Below, in pieces: positions 58,290 to 64,000 of a stretch of DNA of 64,000 bases (its first letter is position 1; every line of letters starts with the position of its first letter). Source of the stretch: Blasia pusilla. Taxonomy: Eukaryota; Marchantiophyta; Marchantiopsida; Blasiales. The notes under the pieces were generated by a model. It did no database searches. It was not told where the DNA came from and saw only the letters and a list, made by a program, of their open reading frames with translations. Made by a program: the position numbers and the translations under genes. The stretch covers positions 17,546,001 through 17,610,000 of the forward strand of contig CM114271.1 in assembly GCA_050084515.1 (NCBI GenBank), given 5' to 3'.

Positions 58290-59292
58290 GTGGTGTACCC
58301 CGGAGGAGGGTATTCAAGTGTTAGATCTCTTTGGAGGGATTAGCACCGGGTTAGCTGTTGTTTTGCAGGCAGGAGTGCGAGTACAGCAGTACCTGTATGT
58401 GGAGAGTGATGATGTTGCGAGGCGCGTCTCATTACGACATGTGGCACAATTACGCCTACGTTTTCCCGACTTATTGTCTGCGTCCGCAGTACAGGGGTAC
58501 GGGAGTTCCCTACCGAGGGATATTTTGTTGTTGGGGGTGTAGGACTTAGAGCGGGTAGGGACCATTGATTTGGTCATTGCCGGTTGGCCATGTCAGGGCC
58601 AATCGAGTGTTGGACGAGGCAGCGGGTTGGCTGACACTCGATCCAGGTTGTTTTGGGAGATGTTGAGGGTCTTACGGCAATTGCAGGAGCACCAGTCTCG
58701 TTCTCCAGCCTACATTCTGGAGAATGTGCCGATCTTAGGAGACTCCAGGTCACGGGTGGTGACGAGTGCTCATCAGGTGCGTGCCTGGATTGGCCCAACA
58801 GTGTTCTTGGATGCGGCGAGTGTAGGTTCTAGAGCCCATCGCCCGCGTCTATGGTGGACCAACTTGGTGCCCCATGCGGTGTTATGGAGGGCGTATGCGA
58901 GAGTGGAGCGCCCCTCCCATTTGTTAGTGGATTCCATTGTGGATCAAGGTCGTTGATCACAGGCAGTGAGGCATGATGATCGACCACCGTTGACTGTGGT
59001 CAACAGGGTAGGCAGGCCGCGGGCAACCTTGCCCACGTTTGTGAGTTTTCCCGCTTCCTATGCATACAAGGAGGCCGGTTCTGGCTTGGTTTGGGATGAC
59101 CAGGTTCAGCGGTTGGTGGAGCCCAACGCCGACGAGAGAGAGCGAGCAATGGGATTTCCCACAGGAGTGACGGCAGTACCATCAGTGTCAGAGGCATCAC
59201 GACGCCATGTCTTGGGTCAAGCGATGGACCTGAAGTGCTTGACATGGATCCTCAGCTTGGGAGTGGCTGAGCAGCGTCGTATGAGATCGTGA
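58290..59292 (+). pseudogene. DNMT3-like cytosine-5 DNA methyltransferase inside the gypsy polyprotein
   Basis: Motif I: VLDLFGGISTGLAVVLQAGV (58,316 on; SAM binding). Motif II acidic residue: YLYVESDD. Motif IV: DLVIAGWPCQGQSSVG, with the catalytic Cys in PCQ (58,581-58,599). Then RLFWEMLRVLRQL. Motif VI: YILENVPILG (58,717-58,731). Motif VIII: SRAHRPRLWWTNL (58,828 on). Motif IX/X: AMGFPTGVTAVPSVSEASRR, HVLGQAMDLKCL (59,149 on). GISTGL, RLFWEM and AHRPRLWW resemble DNMT3 (GIATGL, RLFFEF, AHRARYFW) more than MET1/CMT types. Two in-frame stops, TAG 58,540 and TGA 58,954, fall between motifs; both fit C-to-T changes. It is in frame with Gag, protease and early RT. The role in living copies is presumably de novo methylation, perhaps of the element itself. 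Confidence 0.9.
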
Positions 59293-59690
59293 CAGATCAC
59301 ATCGGTTGCGTTGGTGAGCCCCATGCCTACCGAGACGGTGGAGTGGAAGCGGTGGGGCGAGACCCGAGGAGATCTACGATCGGGAGATCGGGAGAGACAC
59401 CCTTGGACTTCTTGGGATGTTTTGGTGCACGCAAGGAGATGATAGCCACAAAGATCGGCGTGGTTTCGGCACCGCACGTGGAGGAGATCGAGTTTGCAGT
59501 TGGTCGTAGGAGAGCGGCCGAGTGTTGTTGTTCGAGACGGGGTTGTACCATAGCAACCACCGATACCCGCGCCGGAGAGTCCTACCGTAGTCACGATGGA
59601 GACTTGGGAGCCAGATATGGGCCCTAAGTTGACAGGATGAGAGCGGCGCCGAATACATCAGTTCCTCAGGAGTTATAGGAGCTGCTTTGC
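59293..59690 (+). pseudogene. G2 linker between methyltransferase and reverse transcriptase
   Basis: The same frame continues through stops at 59,290, near 59,440 and near 59,553, reading TSVALVSPMPTETVEWKRWG, PPIPAPESPTVVTMETWEPD, stop and ERRRIHQFLRSYRSCFAFSM. The last part is the usual entry to gypsy RT (a segment ending F.D.FA or CFAFS before the ..L..LKGPG.RIEL segment). No extra domain recognised. Confidence 0.55.
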
Positions 59691-60560
59691 ATTTAGCATG
59701 GAGGATTTGGGTACGCTGAAGGGACCGGGGATCCGCATTGAGTTGTCGATTGATAGATCTTCCGACGACCCTCAGTCTGATGATATGGAGAGGGCTCGAT
59801 TGAGTAGGAGCCAGGACTTGGTCGGGAGAGGACTAGTGGAGATGTCGCATGGGGAGTATGCATCCGCCCGCTTTATCACGCCCGCCAAGAAGGATGTGCA
59901 TGGCAACCGGACGGATAGGCGGATGTGTGGGGATTACCGACCTATCAATCGGCAGACGAAGTCCGATAGGTATGCCATGCCCACCCCTGAGGAGATCTTT
60001 GATGCGATTGGTCACGCAAAGGTCTTGATTCATTGATTTATGAGCCGGATACCATCACCGCCTATCAGATTGGAGGATAGGCGTAAGACGGCATTTTGGG
60101 GCATCAATCCTCACGGGAAGGATTGTTTGTACCGGTGGCGTTCTTACCATTTGGTAAAGAACGCGCGGCTGAGTTTCGAGGGTCATGGATAGGATCTTGG
60201 CTGGTCTGGATTTTGCTAGGTGTTATATTGATGACATCGTAGTCTTTAGCGCCACGGTTGAGGAGCATGAGCAACATCTAGAGGAGGTGTTTTGACGATT
60301 GCAATTACATGGGCTGAAGCTACATCCAGGCAAGTGCCAGTTCTTCTACGACCAGATTGAGTACTTGGGTCATACAATATATCCAGGAGGCCTTGGTGTT
60401 CAGCAGACGAAGGTAGAGGCTATCTCACGCATTCCACGCCCTACAGATGTGAGCTGTGTTTGCGCATTCATGGGATTGGCGAACTTCTATCGGCGATACG
60501 TCAAGGGATTGATTCGATTTGGCGTGACCTTGCTGACCAAGGTGGATCACGAGTGGCACT
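59691..60560 (+). pseudogene. pol: G2 reverse transcriptase
   Basis: Reads EDLGTLKGPGIRIELSID, MERARLSRSQDLVGRGLVEM, ASARFITPAKKDVHGNRTDR and RMCGDYRPINRQTKSDRYAM. About ten residues of the first catalytic motif are deleted near 60,034 (G1 keeps VFSSLDLRAGYHHLPIRLED here). KTAFWGINPHGKDCLYRW follows, then, after a frameshift, CYIDDIVVFSATVEEHEQHL with the catalytic YIDD intact (about 60,221-60,250). Finally QLHGLKLHPGKCQFFYDQIE and VSCVCAFMGLANFYRRYVKG follow. The frame changes from that of Gag to that of integrase near 60,060-60,290. Confidence 0.9.
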
Positions 60561-61020
60561 GGGGGGATGGGCAGGAGCGAGCATTTCAGTTGCTCAAGGA
60601 CAGGTTGACGTCCGCATCCATCTTGAGGAGACCGATCAGGGGCCATCCTTTCCAGTTGCACACAGATTGGAGCATGTTGGGGCTTGGAGCGGTGCTCACC
60701 CAACATGATGATGAGGGTAGAGAGTTTGTGGTGGCTTATGCTAGCCGCTCGAACAACGCTGCAGAGGCGAAGTACAACTCGTATGAGGGTGAGTGCTTGG
60801 CTGCGGTGTGGGCTATCGCGCATTTCAGGTGTTACTTATTCGGCAACCCCTTTACCGTCATCACTGATCATCAACCACTGAAGTGGTTGATGGAGTCCGA
60901 CAAGCTTACAGGGAAGCTTGCGAGATGGGCTCTGTTGTTGTAGGAGTATGATTTTCAGGTGGTACATAGACCTGGAACGCTCAACCAGGATGCAGATGGG
61001 TTGAGTCGTAACCCATGCCC
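60561..61020 (+). pseudogene. G2 RNase H
   Basis: PIRGHPFQLHTDWSMLGLGA (first acidic residue in HTDWS), VLTQHDDEGREFVVAYASRS, AEAKYNSYEGECLAAVWAIA (second acidic residue in EGECLA) and FTVITDHQPLKWLME (third, TDHQPL) show the normal gypsy RNase H. A TAG at 60,941 follows ALLL; G1 has CAG there, so this is a C-to-T nonsense change. The sequence then continues EYDFQVVHRPGTLNQDADGL into the integrase. Confidence 0.9.
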
Positions 61021-62160
61021 GAGTCAGCGAGATGCGACTGGAGCTCGATGGCATGGAGAGAGTGATGACGAGTCGGTGCCAGGATGGCACGCGTCAGCCT
61101 ATTTAGGCATGTTGGCTATGGAGAGCCAGAGTGTGGAGACTTCGATGGCGAGGTCTAGTGGAGAGTCCTTGGATCCCGAGGCCAGTGAGGACACGGCAAG
61201 TGGCCGAGATATTCATGATGATGGAGTAGTCTTGGAGTACCTTCGTAGTGGCAGCGTTGCGAGCACCATGGATGCTAGAGAGCGGGATTGGATCCTACAG
61301 CGGGCCAGACGGTTCCGTTGGGAGGGGACACATGTTTTGAGGGTTTGGGAGGATGGCAAAGTACGCGTAGTTCCGCATCCTTCGCAGAGAGCACGACTAG
61401 TGCAGCATGCCCACGAAGAGTTGGGTCACTTTGGGGTGAAGCGGACGTACAACTTGCTCCAGATTCAGTATTGGTGGCGAGGCATGCAGACTGACGTTCA
61501 GCAGTTTGTTGCCAGGTGCATGGTGTGTGATCGGGTCCGAGCATCGTTCAATGCTCCGACTCCACAGTTGCATCCGTTACCGATCATGGGCTTAGGGTAT
61601 AGATGGAGTTTGGATTTTGCAGGACCTTTGCCCTTGACGGAGCGACACAGTCGTTATGTGTTGGTGATGGTCGAGCACTTCTCGAAGTGGATCGAGTTGG
61701 TTGCATTGCCTGACAAAGCGAGTGAGGGAGTAGCTTATGCCTTCCTTGATAGAGTGCTGAGTGATTATGGCACACCGGCTGAGGTGTTGACAGACCAGGG
61801 TACCGAGTTTCGCGGTGAGCTCCAGGCCTTGTGTGATCAGGCGCTGATCGACCACCGCACGACTTTGCGAGATCATCCCGAGGCGGATGGATTAGCGGAG
61901 AGAATTGTGCAGACAGAGAAGAGGGGTTTACGCAAGTATGGCTTGCAGAGAGGTCACCTAGGAGATTGGGACCCCAGTTGCCATGGTTGGCGACGGGATA
62001 CAGATTCAGCAGGCAGGCATCCTTAGCGTCTTTTTCACCGCACTTGCTACTTTATGGCCGAGAGCCAGATTTACCTGCGGCCATTCGTCGAGATGCTGGT
62101 GAGGTGCTGGACCTTGATGACCCCAGATGTATGGGTGCGAGCTTGTTCTCAGAGGGCTGA
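60959..62160 (+). pseudogene. int: G2 integrase
   Basis: One 355-residue open piece covers most of it. The zinc domain is QHAHEELGHFGVKRTYNLLQ followed by CMVCDRVRASF. The core has YRWSLDFAGPLPLTERHSRY, VMVEHFSKWIELVALPDKAS, VLTDQGTEFRGELQALCDQA and DGLAERIVQTEKRGLRKYG, giving Asp, Asp and Glu of the DDE triad. Two compensating frameshifts near 61,970 and 62,110 follow (TGYRFSRQASLASFSPHLLL, YGREPDLPAAIRRDAGEVLD in the other frame). Integrase cuts and joins cDNA ends to the target. The catalytic triad is intact, but the protein is truncated. Confidence 0.9.
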
Positions 62161-62649
62161 GTTATTTCAGAGAGTGATGCCCATGGCGTTTGAGAACTTG
62201 GCGATTGCACAGCATCGGGATACGTTGAGGTATGCGACTATTCGGGATGGTGGTTATCGACCAACTATCCGGAGGTTTGATCAAGGAGATTATGTCTACT
62301 TGCAACAGACGGCACCCACGATGTTGGATGTGACTGCAGGGCGCACTATCCTTAGAGTGCGTGATATTTTGCCATCAGGTGTTCTCTTGCTGGAGGGACG
62401 CGATAGTATGGTATGGAAGGACCATGTGCGTAATTGTGCGCCATGTCACCTTCCTAACATTGATGGTACAGTAGATCCGAGCTTAGAAATAGTTCCTGCA
62501 GGCTTGCATTGTATGTTGTGTGGTTCTGCCCGTGGTGCGGCCACAATGCTAGGCTGTGATGGGTGTTCAAGAGGATGGCATATGGCATGTTTGACGCCAC
62601 CTCTCACTAGGGTTCCTCAGGGACGATGGATGTGTCCCAGATGTACATA
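62161..62649 (+). pseudogene. G2 Pol C-terminus: GPY-like module and PHD finger
   Basis: After LFQRVMPMAFENLAIAQHRD, the module RRFDQGDYVYLQQTAPTMLD then TILRVRDILPSGVLLLEGRD matches the small beta-barrel that ends many gypsy integrases. Where chromoviruses then have a chromodomain, G2 has a PHD finger: GLHCMLCGSARGAATMLGCD, GCSRGWHMACLTPPLTRVPQ and GRWMCPRCT, then a stop (62,648). The eight ligands follow the C4HC3 pattern (CxxC, CxxC, HxxC, CxxC) and are all present. PHD fingers bind histone H3 tails, so targeting of integration by chromatin mark is the obvious hypothesis. Confidence 0.85.
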
Positions 62650-62825
62650 GAGTAGGTCGTTCTACATTCCGACTTGTGTCTGTGACATGGATGACAAGAA
62701 GGCGACTAACGATGGGGCCACATGAGCACCCGACCTTCTTGCTCTTAGCGTCCGAGAGATGTATATCATGGTAGGTAGGGATAGATGGCTATCTGGAGTT
62801 AGAGGGACCTAACCACCAGCTAGGG
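62650..62825 (+). other. G2 3' untranslated segment and polypurine tract
   Basis: Non-coding sequence after the Pol stop, ending CTAGGGGGGCGAT (62,820-62,825 side), a purine run in the place expected for the polypurine tract that primes plus-strand synthesis. The next base begins TGGAGATATTTTGG. Confidence 0.6.
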
Positions 62826-62960
62826 GGGCGATTGGAGATATTTTGGTACTTCTTGTCTCGTTGTTTGGATGCCATGAGTTAGCATGGGATCATGCGTGTT
62901 TGTGTGTGTGTTCGGTGACAACGATGTATGTTGTGTAGCGATGTGTATGCGCACGACAAG
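62826..62960 (+). repeat. LTR tail segment next to the polypurine tract
   Basis: TGGAGATATTTTGGTACTTC to GCGCACGACA, then AG. It is nearly identical to 63,473-63,599 and to the minus-strand copy at 50,427-50,560. Its position directly after the polypurine tract suggests it is the true start of the 3' LTR. Confidence 0.75.
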
Positions 62961-63599
62961 TGTCACGTCTTTTAGGATAGATCGGTGAGATCTAATAGAG
63001 CGCCTTCGTGAGTAGTGGAGGACACGCTCAGTAGGTCGCGGATGACCTGCTGAGGCCCCGGAAAACCTGAGAGAGCCGGTTTCCCCCTTGTTTCGGCTCA
63101 TTTGGAGCCATATTGAGGAACTTACTATTTTAGGTAAGTACCATTTTGAGTATATGATCGACTTTATATTTTTGGTAAGTGGCCCTTGACCTCCTACATC
63201 AGGTCAAGAGCCAAGGAGGTGACTTGGGAGAATAGGTTACCATGGAGAGAGCTTGGGAGAGGGGAGGGGTATACCTCAAGAAGAGAGAGCTTGAGAGCTC
63301 ATTCTCTCTTTGTTGAACCTCTTGGCATGAGGCGGCGGAGCTATGGTACCTTGCCTTGTGAGTGATACCCAAGCCTCTAATTAGGAGAGTGGTTTTGGTT
63401 TGACATGAGAGAGAGTGCACACCTTTGAGAGCTATGGTGTGAGATGGTGGAGAGAGAGATTGGATCCTACTATTGGAGATATTTTAGTACTTCTTGTCTC
63501 GTTGTTTGGATGCCATGAGTTAGCATGGGATCATGCGTGTTTGTGTGTGTGTTCGATGACAGCGATGTATGTTGTGTAGCGATGTGTATGCGCACGACA
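62961..63599 (+). repeat. G2 right LTR unit
   Basis: Starts TGTCACGTCTTTTAGGATAG, matches the left LTR through CCTACT, then adds the tail ATTGGAGATATTTTAGTACT to GCGCACGACA. It has TG...CA ends, 639 bases. The hairpin arms CTTGACCT/AGGTCAAG lie at 63,185-63,208 and the AGGTAAGT donor is kept. G1 sequence begins at 63,600. Confidence 0.8.
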
Positions 63600-64000
63600 G
63601 CCGCCACTAGTACAAACAATGAACATTTTGGTTCGTGAGGATCGATGCCCCAAAATGCCATCTTCTGCTTGTCCTCCAATCTGATAGGTAGGTGATGGTA
63701 TCCGGCTCGTAAATCTAATGAACTGAAGACCTATGCATACCCAATCATATTTAAGATCTCCAGAGGGGTGGGCATGGCATACCTATCGAACTTTATTTGC
63801 TGATTGATAGGTCGGTAATCTCCACACATCTGCCTATCCGTCCTGTTGCCATGCACATCCTTCTTGGCGGGCATGATAGTGGCAGATGCATACTCTCCAT
63901 ACAATATCTCCACTAGTCGTGCTCCAACCAAGTCCTGCCTCCTACTCTGAATCAGAGCCCTCTCCATATCACTGTACCTGTAGGGATTTCGAAAGATTGG
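63600..64000 (-). pseudogene. pol: G1 reverse transcriptase, N-terminal half (continues beyond the window)
   Basis: The minus strand reads ERALIQSRRQDLVGARLVEI, KKDVHGNRTDRQMCGDYRPI, NQQIKFDRYAMPTPLEILNM, stop, VFSSLDLRAGYHHLPIRLED (first catalytic Asp in LDL) and KMAFWGIDPHEPKCSLFVLV. It then breaks at the G2 junction and resumes at 53,203 with RFLPFGLKN. Joining the two sides gives an uninterrupted RT motif order, showing that G2 inserted here. Everything upstream in G1 lies outside the window, including any methyltransferase. Confidence 0.85.

Larger units (their letters stand above)
53204..63599 (+). mobile_element. Ty3/gypsy element G2 carrying a cytosine methyltransferase and a PHD finger
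   Basis: A 10.4-kb plus-strand element inserted in the RT gene of G1 (minus strand); G1 resumes exactly at 63,600. Order: LTR sequence (53,204-53,723), about 2 kb of CpG-rich leader, Gag, protease, DNMT3-like methyltransferase, RT, RNase H, integrase, GPY-like module, PHD finger, polypurine tract, LTR sequence (62,826-63,599). The outer ends are TGTC and ACA, and CCG lies next to both junctions, but a clean 5-bp target duplication is not visible. Gag through early RT is in a single frame broken only by stops; later parts also have frameshifts. Confidence 0.9.

Noticed and set aside
58290-59292. Methyltransferase as an independent host gene or bacterial contaminant
   Set aside because: It is in frame with Gag/protease upstream and RT downstream, flanked by LTR-type repeats, and uses the same codon style as the element.

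Overview
This is a plant nuclear genome window, mostly transposable-element sequence, with one intact host gene. The plant assignment rests on three things. A ten-exon gene encodes a plant-type DCN1-like protein. There is a pectin methylesterase gene fragment. The transposons are typical plant CACTA, Helitron, Ty1/copia, Ty3/gypsy and LINE remnants, many with spliceosomal introns. A lineage outside flowering plants is possible, because the gypsy element carries a DNMT3-like enzyme, but the sequence does not settle this. No tRNA, rRNA or CRISPR array was seen.

Layout. (1) 1-7,060: a decayed CACTA (En/Spm) transposon on the minus strand, with a transposase-associated zinc motif, Tnp2 blocks, a DUF4216-like block and remnants of a second gene. 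(2) 7,875-13,145: a minus-strand LINE (endonuclease, reverse transcriptase, C-terminal zinc knuckle) bordered by long pure GA microsatellites. (3) 13,150-18,125: two Ty1/copia families, one interrupting the other, followed to 19,383 by head-to-tail truncated LINE 3' ends and another GA tract. (4) 20,340-27,023 and about 29,131-38,178: two same-orientation Helitrons of one family. The first is badly decayed; the second is nearly readable through a Rep (HUH) domain and a PIF1-type helicase with introns. A broken pectin methylesterase fragment and a fourth GA tract lie between them. (5) 38,180-44,400: the DCN1-like gene (cullin neddylation E3 cofactor), 252 codons after splicing, plus strand, intact. 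(6) 44,400-49,850: gene-poor DNA with small tandem repeats, a hairpin and an isolated Helitron 3' end. (7) 49,855-64,000: a minus-strand Ty3/gypsy element (G1) whose reverse transcriptase is split by a 10.4-kb plus-strand gypsy element of the same family (G2).

G2 is the highlight. Its domain order is Gag (two CCHC knuckles) - aspartic protease - DNMT3-like cytosine-5 methyltransferase - reverse transcriptase - RNase H - integrase - GPY-like module - PHD finger. The methyltransferase keeps its recognisable motifs (DLFGG, GWPCQ, LENV, AHRPR) and lies in the same frame as Gag and the start of RT, so it was part of the polyprotein rather than a chance insertion. This copy is broken by in-frame stops, many explicable as C-to-T changes. 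The ends of G2 are also odd: its LTR sequence is arranged as if permuted.

The two Helitrons share a second unusual feature: a run of about five exons upstream of Rep that each encode the same short basic motif (LPxPxNPxRL then VARAxGQ). Part of this run has been tandemly duplicated in each element.
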